This document shows, piece after piece, positions 1 through 8,600 of a stretch of DNA of 64,000 bases. The stretch's first letter is position 1. Every line of letters begins with the position of its first letter. The notes below the pieces were generated by a model, which was not told where the DNA came from, searched no databases, and saw only the letters and a program-made list of their open reading frames with translations. This stretch comes from Mesorhizobium sophorae (GTDB lineage Bacteria; Pseudomonadota; Alphaproteobacteria; Rhizobiales; Rhizobiaceae). The DNA is taken from contig NZ_NNRI01000013.1 of the NCBI RefSeq assembly GCF_002270415.1, forward strand, positions 496,001-560,000, written 5' to 3'. The position numbers and the translations under genes are program-made.

Positions 1-39
1 GGCGCGCACGCCGTTGATGTTCCAGGTGACGATTTTCAT
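1..39 (-). CDS. xthA: Exodeoxyribonuclease III, N-terminal fragment (runs off left edge)
   Basis: Only the first 13 codons lie in the window. The minus strand reads MKIVTWNINGVRA, the characteristic opening beta strand of the exonuclease III/AP endonuclease family, including the metal-proximal Asn of WNINGVR. Enzymes of this family cleave DNA 5' of abasic sites and degrade 3' ends during base-excision repair. The rest of the gene lies to the left of base 1, so completeness and active site cannot be judged. Confidence 0.8.
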   Translation of the reverse strand, partial: MKIVTWNINGVRA

Positions 40-56
40 GGCGGTCTCGATGCTGT

Positions 57-452
57 TCAGTGGGGTTCTTGCGGCGGATGGCGTTCGACCAGGCCGATCG
101 TATTGCCTGCCGGGTCCTTTAGAAAGGCCATCCATTCGCTTTCCCCCGCCGGACCGAACTGACCTTCGGTGTCGTTATGGACGAGCGCCGGCGGCGCGGT
201 GAAGGGGACGCCCGCGGCTTTTGCCTCGGCATGGAAATGGTCGAGGCCCGACATGTCGAGATAGACGGATCCCGCCGGTACGCCGTCGGTGAACAGCAAG
301 CGCACATCGCCGGCCATGATGAAGGCAATGCCCGGCGGATCGAAGCGCGCATGCACGGCCATACCGAGCACATCGCGCCAGAACGCCAGCGTTACGTCGA
401 GGTCGCGTCCGGCCGACAGCGCGATCTGGCGGACCGCACCGATCGCGGACAT
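57..452 (-). CDS. VOC (glyoxalase/bleomycin-resistance) superfamily protein
   Basis: A 131-residue protein with the vicinal-oxygen-chelate layout. There is an N-terminal beta strand and helix (RDLDVTLAFWRDVLGM), a middle segment with LDHFHAEAKAAGVPF, and a C-terminal WMAFLKDPAGNTIGLVE, the usual DPdGN-x-I/L-E ending whose Glu is a metal ligand. The first metal-binding His of many members appears replaced by Gln (RQIAL). Members include glyoxalases, dioxygenases and drug-binding proteins, so no substrate can be assigned. It lies 2 bases downstream of the Fe-S carrier gene on the same strand, so the two probably share a transcript, which may continue into xthA. Confidence 0.8.
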   Translation of the reverse strand: MSAIGAVRQIALSAGRDLDVTLAFWRDVLGMAVHARFDPPGIAFIMAGDVRLLFTDGVPAGSVYLDMSGLDHFHAEAKAAGVPFTAPPALVHNDTEGQFGPAGESEWMAFLKDPAGNTIGLVERHPPQEPH

Positions 453-454
453 TT

Positions 455-802
455 CTATATGGAAAAGCTCGTGCCGCAGCCGCAGGAGGCGACAGCGTTC
501 GGGTTCCGGATCTGGAACGACTGGCCCATCAGGTCGTCGACGAAGTCTATCACCGAGCCGCCCATATAGACCAGCGACAGATCATCGATCAGCACCGTGG
601 CGCCGTCCTTCTCGATGGCGACGTCGTCGTCGTTGCGCGTGTCGACCAGGTCGAACTTGTAGGAAAAGCCGGAACAACCACCGCCTTCGACCGAAACGCG
701 CAGCGCCGTCTTGCCAGCTTCGCCAGAGACAATCTTGGCGATCCGCCTGGCGGCGGCCTCGGTCATGTCGACTTTCATGGCAGTCTTGGCATCCGCGCCC
801 AT
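455..802 (-). CDS. erpA: A-type iron-sulfur cluster insertion protein (ErpA/IscA family)
   Basis: About 115 residues. It carries the three conserved cysteines of A-type Fe-S carriers: one in VEGGGCSGFSYKF and two in the C-terminal CGCGTSFSI. Such proteins receive clusters from the SUF/ISC scaffold and pass them to apo-enzymes in the cytoplasm. The reading frame extends upstream to 883, but residues there do not look like the family. I chose the ATG giving MGADAKTAMKVDMTEAAA; the ATG at 778 (MKVDMTEAA) is an equally plausible start. It is divergent from dgt and heads a minus-strand run with the VOC gene and xthA. The ErpA versus SufA/IscA assignment is by general similarity only. Confidence 0.88.
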   Translation of the reverse strand: MGADAKTAMKVDMTEAAARRIAKIVSGEAGKTALRVSVEGGGCSGFSYKFDLVDTRNDDDVAIEKDGATVLIDDLSLVYMGGSVIDFVDDLMGQSFQIRNPNAVASCGCGTSFSI

Positions 803-888
803 GGGCGTCACCTTGCTTTCGGTTTCACATGATAGGTATGAAGCGCGAGCGGCCAAGTCAACTAGACCAATCAATTGCGGCATCGATC

Positions 889-2103
889 ATGACCAACGAG
901 TTGGGCGACATCGGATTCGGCTATCGGCCACGCGCCGCCTATGCCTGCGATCCGGCAAAGTCGCGCGGGCGGCTTTTCGATGAGGTCGAAAGCCCGACCC
1001 GCACGCCGTTCCAGCGCGATCGCGACCGCATCATCCATTCGACGGCGTTCCGGCGGCTGAAACACAAGACGCAGGTCTTCATAGCGCATGAAGGCGACCA
1101 CTATCGCACCCGTCTGACCCATTCGATCGAAGTGGCGCAGATCGCGCGGGCGCTGGCGCGGGCGCTGCGCGGCGACGAGGACCTCGCCGAAGCCGTCGCG
1201 CTGGTGCATGATTTCGGCCACACGCCCTTCGGCCACACCGGCGAGGACGCGCTGAACGAGAAGATGGTTGCCTGGGGCGGGTTCGACCACAATGCGCAAT
1301 CGCTGCGCATCGTGACGAGGCTGGAGGCGCGCTACGCCGAATTCGACGGGCTCAACCTGACCTGGGAAACGCTGGAAGGCCTGGTCAAGCACAATGGACC
1401 GCTGACCGATGGCAATGGCCAGGGCCTGAAAGGGCCGGTGCCGCAGACGATCCGCGATTATTCGGAGCTGCACGATCTCGAGCTGGACCGGTTTGCCGGC
1501 ATCGAGGCGCAATGCGCGGCGATCGCCGACGATATCGCCTACAACACCCATGACATCGACGATGGTTTGCGGGCAGGGGTGCTGACGCTGGACATGCTGG
1601 AGACGGTCTCGCTGCCGGGAACGATCCTCAAGGGTGTGCGCGCCCGCTATCCGGCGCTCGATGACGTGCGCACCGGCCACGAGCTGATGCGGCGCCAGAT
1701 CACCGCCATGGTCGAGGATGTCATTGTTTCGACCAATGCCAATCTGGACCGGATCAAGCCGCAGAGCGCGGACGCGGTGAGGGCAGCCGGCGAGACGATG
1801 GTGACCTTTTCGACCGAAATGGCTGCCTTCGAGAAAGAACTGAAGGCCTTCCTCTACAAGCACCTCTACCGGCACGCGGAGGTGATGCGGGTGCGCGCCG
1901 ACGCCGAGCAGATCGTCAGGGACCTGTTCGACGTCTATTTCGCCGACCCGCGCGCCATGCCGGACGGTTGGCGCGAGGGGCTCGATCGGGCCGACGATCG
2001 CATCAAGGCGCGCAGCGTCGCCGACTTCCTGGCCGGCATGACCGACACCTACGCGCTCAAGGAACATCGGCGTTTGTTTGACCGAACCCCGGATTTGAGC
2101 TAG
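889..2103 (+). CDS. dgt: Deoxyguanosinetriphosphate triphosphohydrolase-like protein
   Basis: A 404-residue HD-domain phosphohydrolase. Visible motifs are RTPFQRDRDRIIHSTAFRRL, RTRLTHSIEVAQIAR (first metal His) and LVHDFGHTPFGHTGED, the HD doublet with the family's FGHTPFGH signature. A later DDIAYNTHDIDDGL supplies the distal metal Asp. The family hydrolyses dNTPs to deoxynucleoside and tripolyphosphate; many alphaproteobacterial members are annotated as dGTPase-like because substrate preference varies. The long open frame upstream of 889 overlaps the divergent Fe-S carrier gene and is low-quality sequence, so the ATG giving MTNELGDIGFGYRPRAAY is preferred. It precedes argS by 63 bases, the usual rhizobial arrangement. 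Confidence 0.93.
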   Translation: MTNELGDIGFGYRPRAAYACDPAKSRGRLFDEVESPTRTPFQRDRDRIIHSTAFRRLKHKTQVFIAHEGDHYRTRLTHSIEVAQIARALARALRGDEDLAEAVALVHDFGHTPFGHTGEDALNEKMVAWGGFDHNAQSLRIVTRLEARYAEFDGLNLTWETLEGLVKHNGPLTDGNGQGLKGPVPQTIRDYSELHDLELDRFAGIEAQCAAIADDIAYNTHDIDDGLRAGVLTLDMLETVSLPGTILKGVRARYPALDDVRTGHELMRRQITAMVEDVIVSTNANLDRIKPQSADAVRAAGETMVTFSTEMAAFEKELKAFLYKHLYRHAEVMRVRADAEQIVRDLFDVYFADPRAMPDGWREGLDRADDRIKARSVADFLAGMTDTYALKEHRRLFDRTPDLS

Positions 2104-2166
2104 GGCGGGCTCGATTTTGCCGGCCAACGAGCCGGATTCGCCACAAAGCCGCCAGAGCCAGTCCAA

Positions 2167-3924
2167 ATGAACATCTTCGCCGATTTCACCGCGCGAATCA
2201 TAAAAGCCGTCGAAGCGCTTGATCTAAAAGACAATGATGGCGTTTCGCCGGACCTGTCGCGCATTGCCGTCGAGCCGCCGCGCGACGCCAGCCATGGCGA
2301 CCTGGCGACCAATGCGGCGATGGTGCTGGCCAAGCCGACCGGCCAGAATCCGCGCGCGCTGGCCGAAAGACTGGCGCAGGCGCTGCGTGGGGATAAGGAC
2401 GTTGCCGCCGCCGAGGTCGCGGGGCCCGGCTTCGTCAATCTCAGGCTCAGGGACGGTTTCTGGCAGGCGCATCTGACCGGGCTGCTTGGCGAAGGCCGCA
2501 ACTATGGCCGCTCGACGGTTGGTGGTGGCAGGAAAACCAATGTCGAATATGTCTCGGCCAATCCGACGGGCCCGATGCATGTCGGCCATTGCCGGGGCGC
2601 GGTGGTTGGCGATGCGCTCGCCAACCTGATGGCCTTCGCCGGCTACGACGTGACCAAGGAATATGTCATCAACGACGCCGGCTCGCAGATCGACGTGCTC
2701 GGCCGTTCGGTCATGCTGCGCTATCGCGAGGCGCTCGGCGACGATATCGGCGAGATTCCGGCCGGGCTTTACCCCGGCGACTACCTGGTTCCTGTCGGCG
2801 AGGCGCTGGCCAGGGAGTTTGGCCGCTCGTTGCTGGAGATGCCGGATGACGAGGCGCTGGCCATCGTCAAGGACCGCACCATCGATGCGATGATGGCGAT
2901 GATCCGCGATGATCTGGCGATGCTCAACGTGCATCACGACGTGTTCTTCTCCGAACGCACGCTGCACGCCGACAACGCCAAGAAGATCCGCTCGGCGATC
3001 AGCGACCTGACGTTGAAGGGGCACATCTACAAGGGCAAGCTGCCGCCACCCAAGGGCGAGAAGCCCGACGATTGGGAGGATCGCGAGCAGACGCTGTTCC
3101 GTTCGACTGCGGTCGGCGACGACATGGATCGGGCGCTGGTCAAGTCCGATGGCTCGTTCACCTATTTCGCCGCCGACGTCGCCTATCTCAAGGACAAGAT
3201 CGATCGCGGCTTCGTCGACCTGATCTATGTGCTCGGCGCCGACCATGGTGGTTATGTCAAGCGGCTGGAAGCCTTGGCGCGCGCGATTGCCGGCGACAGG
3301 GTGAAGCTTACCGTGCTGCTTTGCCAATTGGTGAAGCTGTTTCGCGAGGGCGAACCTGTGCGCATGTCGAAGCGGTCGGGTGATTTCGTGACGCTGCGCG
3401 AAGTGGTGGAGGAGGTCGGCCGCGACGCGATCCGCTTCATGATGCTCTACCGCAAGAACGATGCGCCGCTCGATTTCGACTTCGCCAAGGTGACCGAGCA
3501 GTCCAAGGACAATCCGGTGTTCTATGTGCAGTACGCCTCGGCGCGCTGCCATTCGGTGTTCCGGCAGGCGAGCGAGCAACTGGGCGAGGCCAATTTCGAC
3601 CGCAACAGCCTGGCGTCCGCCGTGACCTTGCTGACCGACGAGGGCGAGATCGGCCTGATCCGCAAGCTCGCAGAATATCCGCGTTTGATCGAGTCGGCGG
3701 CACTTGCGCTGGAGCCCCACAGGCTGGCATTTTACCTTTATGATCTGGCTTCTAGTTTCCACGGACACTGGAACCGTGGCACAGAAAATCCAGACTTACG
3801 TTTTGTTAAGGTTAACGACCGACAATTGACGCATGCCAGACTAGGGCTGGTGCAGGCTGTCTCGGACGTTCTGACGTCCGGCCTGACGTTGATCGGAGCC
3901 GCCGCGCCCACCGAAATGCGTTAG
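2167..3924 (+). CDS. argS: Arginyl-tRNA synthetase
   Basis: A 585-residue class I aminoacyl-tRNA synthetase. The N-terminal Add-1 domain (residues about 1-110) is followed by the HIGH-like motif in NPTGPMHVGHCRGA and the KMSKS-like motif in RMSKRSGDFVTL. The C-terminal DALR anticodon-binding domain ends in LGLVQAVSDVLTSGLTLIG. It charges tRNA-Arg in the cytoplasm. The length is typical. It sits between dgt and the SPOR-domain gene on the plus strand, as in other Rhizobiales, and probably shares a transcript with dgt. No frameshift or missing motif is seen. Confidence 0.97.
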   Translation: MNIFADFTARIIKAVEALDLKDNDGVSPDLSRIAVEPPRDASHGDLATNAAMVLAKPTGQNPRALAERLAQALRGDKDVAAAEVAGPGFVNLRLRDGFWQAHLTGLLGEGRNYGRSTVGGGRKTNVEYVSANPTGPMHVGHCRGAVVGDALANLMAFAGYDVTKEYVINDAGSQIDVLGRSVMLRYREALGDDIGEIPAGLYPGDYLVPVGEALAREFGRSLLEMPDDEALAIVKDRTIDAMMAMIRDDLAMLNVHHDVFFSERTLHADNAKKIRSAISDLTLKGHIYKGKLPPPKGEKPDDWEDREQTLFRSTAVGDDMDRALVKSDGSFTYFAADVAYLKDKIDRGFVDLIYVLGADHGGYVKRLEALARAIAGDRVKLTVLLCQLVKLFREGEPVRMSKRSGDFVTLREVVEEVGRDAIRFMMLYRKNDAPLDFDFAKVTEQSKDNPVFYVQYASARCHSVFRQASEQLGEANFDRNSLASAVTLLTDEGEIGLIRKLAEYPRLIESAALALEPHRLAFYLYDLASSFHGHWNRGTENPDLRFVKVNDRQLTHARLGLVQAVSDVLTSGLTLIGAAAPTEMR

Positions 3925-4027
3925 GTTTGACTAAAAAACCTGTCACCTTTTGCCCACATTGCGCTGGTAAGGGCCAACCCTACGCGACGTCCATGGCGTC
4001 CGAATGAGTGCGAGTTCGGGAACAATA

Positions 4028-7000
4028 ATGGCAGACAGAACCCAGCTGAGAGTAGCCGATAACAACGACATCGTTGATGATGATCCGTTCGCGGAACTGA
4101 CCAGGATCATGGGATTCGACCCGCGCCAGCCGGTCAAGCCGCAAGCGCCCGTCCAGCCGAAAGCGCCCGTCGCCGATCAGCCGGCGCAAGAGGACGATTT
4201 CGAAATCGATCTCGAGAAGGAACTGATGGGCGAGTTCGGCGCTGACGACAGCGACGCCGCTCCAGTCGCCGAGGCGCATGAGCCGACAGCCGAGGCCAGC
4301 GCGATGGCCGACGATCTTGCGATGTCGCTCGACGACGATTTCCACCTGGACATGGCGGATCTCGACGACCACGCACCGGTCGCCAACCATGCGGATGTCG
4401 CCAGCCATGCCGATTTGGACGCTGCCGAAACCGCGCCAGCCATAGAGCCGGCTTTCGATTCTGATCTCGACAATACCGTCGCCAGTTCCCTCGAAGACGT
4501 TTCGCCCTTCGAGGACGACCGGCCGATTGAGGATGAGCTTGCCGCGTCGCTCGATCAGGACTTCCGGATTGACGACGAAGCCGACGAAGTTCGGTACGCC
4601 GCCGCCATTGCCGACGCGCCTGCTGCAGTCGAGCCTGCTGCTGTTGGGCCGGCCTCCGATCCTGAATTCGACGATGCGATCTCGCTCGAAGACGAGCTGA
4701 TACTCGACGACCGTTGGGCCGTGGAGCAGTCCGACGCGGCTGCTGAACCGGCGGCTTCGGAACCTGTCGAGTACGCCATGCCGGCGCAAGCGACTGCGCG
4801 TGACGCCCAGGCAATCTCTAGCGAGGATTTTGCCGGTCATTTCGACGACGCCATGGCTGATGTCGATATGGATTTTGACAGTCGTGATGAGCCGGTCGCC
4901 TTCCAGGAGCCGGAAGCGCATGATGTGCTTGCCGATACCGCGGACGCGAAGGGCGAGATTTCCGACCCTGAAGGCTCGCTGGACGATGGGTTCGACTTGA
5001 ACTTGGACGACTCGTTTGCCGAAACGGCTGAAGAGCCGGTCGCCGTGGTTGCCGCCGCTGCGGTCCAGCCGCTGGCGCCAGCCGCCGTTGCGGCCGAGCC
5101 GGTAGATTCGCTGATCGCGGATGAACGAAGCCTGGAAGACGAGTTGAATGCGCTGCTGGGTGCCATGACCGCGCGCCCGATGCCGGTGGCCAGGGAGCCC
5201 GTCGTGGCTCGGCCGGTCGTCGTCGCCGCTCAACCGCCCGTCGCCGCAGTTGCAGAGACCACTGAGGAGCCGGCCGATCTCGCCGAGCTCGAATGGGATA
5301 TCGACGGACACGCGCCTGAGGAGCAGCACCGCCTTGAAGCTGTCCAGGTCGCCGATTCGGATCTCGACGTTCTACAGCTCGATGACCTGCAGGAGCAGGA
5401 TCAGCGCTCGCATGTCACCGCGCAAGGCGATGTCGATTTCGACGATGATGCGTTCGACGCGGCTTTGGCGAACAGCTTGGATTCGCGCGACGCAGCCGCT
5501 TCTCGGCACGATCAGGACGATTCTCATGATTGGCTGGCGGAACGCTCCGAGCCGACGGAGCCGACCCGTTCGTGGAGCCGCGTGACGCCGGTTCCGCAGC
5601 AGCCGGCATTTAATGCTCAGCCGACCGCTTCGATAACACCCTGGGCCGCGGCGCCGGCAGTCGCCGCAGTGCTGTCCTACCGTTCGAGCGAGCCGGTCGA
5701 GACCGTCGCCCCTGCAGCCCCTGTATCCGTGCCGCAACCGCGACAGTCCTCGCACTACGAAGACATGCCCGATGTCGAGACGATCGACGTGCCCGAGCGT
5801 GTCGTGGCGTTGGCGGACGATCTCGACATCCCGGAACTGTACTTCGAGGAAGACAAGCCGGCGACGCCTGCCTATGACGATCTCGACGCGGAATTCTCCA
5901 GCCTTCTCACCGAGATGAATTCGGTGGAGGTCGCTCCTGCTCCCGCAAGCAGTGCCGCTTATGGCGATGAATCCCCCAATGCCGGCTATGAGGAACCCAA
6001 GTCGGCCTATGACGCCATCAAGCCGGCCTATGACGGTGTCAAGCCGGGCTATGACGGGGTCAAGCCGGCCTATCAGCCGGAAGCGCGGACCTATGCCGCG
6101 AGGCCGGCCGAAATGCCTGCCCGCGCGACAGCTTCGGCAGGCTATGCGGATGCCGCTGGCTTCGACCTCAACAATCTGCCCGGCAGCCAGCCGGTTTCAC
6201 AGGCGGACGATTTCACCGTCGACGAACTCGACTACGATCCCGAACTGGATGAGGCGATGGCTGTTCCGGGTCTCGGCGAGCGGGAGGCCGCGAGGCCCTC
6301 GCGCCGACGTGGCCTGTTCGTTGCAGCTGTTGTCGGCGCGGTGGCGGTTGCTGGCGGCCTCGGCGCCTTTGCGCTGTCTTTCGGCGGCAAGGGCGGCAGC
6401 GATGCACCGGTGATCGTCAAGGCCGACAACGCGCCGATCAAGGTCAAGCCGGAAAATCCGGGCGGCACAGTGGTGCCGAACCAGGACAACAAGGTTTACG
6501 ACGCGGTGGTCAAGGGGACCAAGCCCGCCGAGCCTGTCCAGGATAAACTGGTCACCAACGTCGAAGAGCCGGTGGATGTGCAGGCCAAGGATCCTGCCCG
6601 CGCGATCGATCTTTCCGCTGACCAGAACGCCGCGGCAACTGGAGCGGACGACGGCAACGCCGCGCCGGTCGCCAATGCCGCGCCGGCCGCCAGCGCGGCG
6701 CCGGCCGATAACGCGGCGCCGGCACCGAAATCCGAAGATCGCATCGCGCAGGTGCTGCAGGAGGCCGACAAGGGCACCAACGCCGATGTTGTCGCCGTTG
6801 CGCCGCGCAAGGTGAGGACCATGGTGGTCAAGTCAGACGGTTCGCTGGTGCCGCGTGAGGATCCGGCGCCCGCGGCACCGCAAGTGGCGGCCGCTGAGCC
6901 GGCCGACCCGGCGCCGCAGCAAGTTACCCCGTCGTCCCAGGCCGATGCGGACCAAACCGGCACCGTGACGCCCGCCACCGCCCAGGCAGACGACGAGCCG

Positions 7001-7429
7001 GCCCTCAAGCCGGCAGCCAAACCGGCCGCGGCGCCCAAGGCTGAGGCCAAGGCCCAATCGGCAAACACGCCTGCCAAGGTTCCGGTCGCGCCGCAGCGCC
7101 CGTCCGACCAGCCGGTTGATGTCGTCGGCGAGGTCAAGCCCGACCAGGTTGCATCCATCGATCCGGGATCGACCGCGACCGGCGGTGGTTCGTGGTCGAT
7201 GCAGATCGCTTCGCAGCCGACGGTCGAAAGCGCCCAGTCCAGCTACCAGGATCTGCAGCGCCGCTACGGCAGCGTGCTTTCCGGCCGCACCGCCAACATC
7301 GTCAAGGCGGAGATTGCCGGCAAGGGCACATTCTACCGTGTGCGCGTTCCGGCGAAGTCGCGCAACGACGCGATCAACCTGTGCACCAGCTACAAGGCTG
7401 CCGGCGGCAATTGCTTCGTCTCGCGCTAG
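4028..7429 (+). CDS. Giant SPOR-domain inner-membrane protein
   Basis: About 1,133 residues. Residues 1 to about 750 are acidic and low in complexity, rich in Asp, Glu, Ala and Pro with many DDDF/LDDDF patches. One membrane helix follows near residue 757-790 (RRRGLFVAAVVGAVAVAGG, then AFALSFGG). A Pro/Ala-rich linker leads to a C-terminal SPOR domain from about 1055 (SWSMQIASQPTVESAQSSYQ, ending GNCFVSR). SPOR domains bind denuded peptidoglycan at division sites, so the N-terminal part should be cytoplasmic and the SPOR domain periplasmic. A start at 4004 is possible, but the ATG at 4028 (MADRTQLRV) fits better. Its position between argS and nagZ links it to cell-wall turnover. The cytoplasmic part is far longer than in typical SPOR proteins. 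Confidence 0.9.
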   Translation: MADRTQLRVADNNDIVDDDPFAELTRIMGFDPRQPVKPQAPVQPKAPVADQPAQEDDFEIDLEKELMGEFGADDSDAAPVAEAHEPTAEASAMADDLAMSLDDDFHLDMADLDDHAPVANHADVASHADLDAAETAPAIEPAFDSDLDNTVASSLEDVSPFEDDRPIEDELAASLDQDFRIDDEADEVRYAAAIADAPAAVEPAAVGPASDPEFDDAISLEDELILDDRWAVEQSDAAAEPAASEPVEYAMPAQATARDAQAISSEDFAGHFDDAMADVDMDFDSRDEPVAFQEPEAHDVLADTADAKGEISDPEGSLDDGFDLNLDDSFAETAEEPVAVVAAAAVQPLAPAAVAAEPVDSLIADERSLEDELNALLGAMTARPMPVAREPVVARPVVVAAQPPVAAVAETTEEPADLAELEWDIDGHAPEEQHRLEAVQVADSDLDVLQLDDLQEQDQRSHVTAQGDVDFDDDAFDAALANSLDSRDAAASRHDQDDSHDWLAERSEPTEPTRSWSRVTPVPQQPAFNAQPTASITPWAAAPAVAAVLSYRSSEPVETVAPAAPVSVPQPRQSSHYEDMPDVETIDVPERVVALADDLDIPELYFEEDKPATPAYDDLDAEFSSLLTEMNSVEVAPAPASSAAYGDESPNAGYEEPKSAYDAIKPAYDGVKPGYDGVKPAYQPEARTYAARPAEMPARATASAGYADAAGFDLNNLPGSQPVSQADDFTVDELDYDPELDEAMAVPGLGEREAARPSRRRGLFVAAVVGAVAVAGGLGAFALSFGGKGGSDAPVIVKADNAPIKVKPENPGGTVVPNQDNKVYDAVVKGTKPAEPVQDKLVTNVEEPVDVQAKDPARAIDLSADQNAAATGADDGNAAPVANAAPAASAAPADNAAPAPKSEDRIAQVLQEADKGTNADVVAVAPRKVRTMVVKSDGSLVPREDPAPAAPQVAAAEPADPAPQQVTPSSQADADQTGTVTPATAQADDEPALKPAAKPAAAPKAEAKAQSANTPAKVPVAPQRPSDQPVDVVGEVKPDQVASIDPGSTATGGGSWSMQIASQPTVESAQSSYQDLQRRYGSVLSGRTANIVKAEIAGKGTFYRVRVPAKSRNDAINLCTSYKAAGGNCFVSR
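6005..6067 (+). repeat. Three tandem 21-bp units inside the SPOR gene
   Basis: Three consecutive 21-bp units encode AYDAIKP, AYDGVKP and GYDGVKP, followed by a partial AYQP. The units differ at a few positions, so the array is not a recent duplication. It adds Tyr- and Lys-containing heptads to the otherwise acidic cytoplasmic region. Confidence 0.85.
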
Positions 7430-7448
7430 CAACTGAAGTCAACCAATC

Positions 7449-7483
7449 AAAGCCGGCTCGGTCTCAGACCGCGCCGGCTTTTT
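7449..7483 (+). terminator. Rho-independent terminator after the SPOR gene
   Basis: AAAGCCGGC (7449-7457) pairs with GCCGGCTTT (7473-7481). An inner CGGT/ACCG extension closes the loop, and a T run follows. It lies 20 bases after the SPOR gene stop and before nagZ, so nagZ-scpAB probably has its own promoter. Confidence 0.8.
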
Positions 7484-7562
7484 CATGTGGATGAGATCTG
7501 TCTTCAAGCGCATGCGGCGGGGGACGATTCCCTTTGACCGCGCGAAGCCCTAAACTCCCGTC

Positions 7563-8582
7563 ATGACCGAATCAAAATCCATGATCCTCGGCTGTGCCGG
7601 GAAATCGCTCACTCGCGAAGAAATCAATTTCTATCGCAACGAATGCCCGTGGGCCTTCATCCTGTTTGCGCGCAACATCGGCGAGACCGAGCAGATCCGC
7701 GATCTGGTCGCCGAGATGCGCGACTGTATCGGGCGTCCGGACGCGCTGGTGTTCATCGACCAGGAAGGCGGCCGGGTGCAACGCCTGCGGCCGCCACTGG
7801 CGCCGAATTATCCTGCCGGTGGCGCACTCGGCGCGCTGTGGCGCGACGATCACGATGCCGGCGCCCGCGCGGCCTGGCTGATGGCGCGGCTGCATGCCTT
7901 CGACCTGCTACGCTACGGCATCACGGCGGATTGCCTGCCGGTGCTCGACGTGCCGATCGAAGGCGCCAGCGACGTCATCGGCGCGCGTGCCTATGGCAAG
8001 GAGCCGCGACCGGTGATCGAACTCGGCCGTGCTGCCGCCGAAGGGCTGATGTCGGGCGGCGTGCTGCCTGTGATGAAGCATATTCCCGGCCATGGGCGCG
8101 CCCTTGCCGACACGCATTTCGAATTGCCGACGGTGAATGCGTCGCTCAGCGATCTGCAACGGCATGATTTCGCCCCGTTCCGGGAGCTCAACCATCTGCC
8201 CATGGCGATGACGGCGCATGTCGTCTACAGCGCCATCGACCCCAAGAACCCGGCGACGACCTCCGGCAAGGTCATCGACGAGATCATCCGTCGTGAAATC
8301 GGCTTCGACGGGCTGCTGATGAGCGACGACACCTCGATGAAGGCACTTTCTGGGGATTTCCCGACAAAGGCGGCCTCGATCCTTGCGGCGGGCTGCGATC
8401 TGGTCCTTCACTGCAACGGTGTTTTCGAGGAAATGGCCGGCATAGCGTCGCGCACCACGGGGCTTGAGGGCAAGTCGCTGGAGCGCGCAAGACGGGCGCT
8501 GACCTATATTAGGAAACACGACGCGGCTGAAGAAACCGAGATACGCGCAGAATTCGCCACCTATTTCGATGCGGTGGCCTGA
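7563..8582 (+). CDS. nagZ: Beta-N-acetylhexosaminidase NagZ
   Basis: A 339-residue glycoside hydrolase family 3 enzyme. Signatures are IDQEGGRVQRL, KHIPGHGRALADTH (the NagZ His/Asp loop, with Ile where Phe is usual) and LLMSDDTSMKAL with the nucleophile Asp. There is no signal peptide, consistent with cytoplasmic removal of GlcNAc from imported anhydromuropeptides during peptidoglycan recycling, a step that can influence beta-lactamase induction. It is the first gene after a terminator, 18 bases ahead of scpA, in the conserved alphaproteobacterial order SPOR-nagZ-scpA-scpB-tatABC. Confidence 0.95.
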   Translation: MTESKSMILGCAGKSLTREEINFYRNECPWAFILFARNIGETEQIRDLVAEMRDCIGRPDALVFIDQEGGRVQRLRPPLAPNYPAGGALGALWRDDHDAGARAAWLMARLHAFDLLRYGITADCLPVLDVPIEGASDVIGARAYGKEPRPVIELGRAAAEGLMSGGVLPVMKHIPGHGRALADTHFELPTVNASLSDLQRHDFAPFRELNHLPMAMTAHVVYSAIDPKNPATTSGKVIDEIIRREIGFDGLLMSDDTSMKALSGDFPTKAASILAAGCDLVLHCNGVFEEMAGIASRTTGLEGKSLERARRALTYIRKHDAAEETEIRAEFATYFDAVA

Positions 8583-8600
8583 CAAAGGAAGCGAGAGAAA

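Noticed and set aside
289..888. 600-base upstream extension of the dgt frame
   Set aside because: It lies antisense to the VOC and Fe-S carrier genes, is rich in Arg/Ser/Pro as expected for a GC-driven shadow frame, and has no family similarity.
871..2166. 431-codon frame antisense to dgt, and similar long antisense frames (2224-3768, 3980-5329, 33463-34800)
   Set aside because: High GC produces long antisense open frames here; their composition (His/Arg/Gly/Val-rich) is unlike real proteins, and the sense frames carry clear family motifs.
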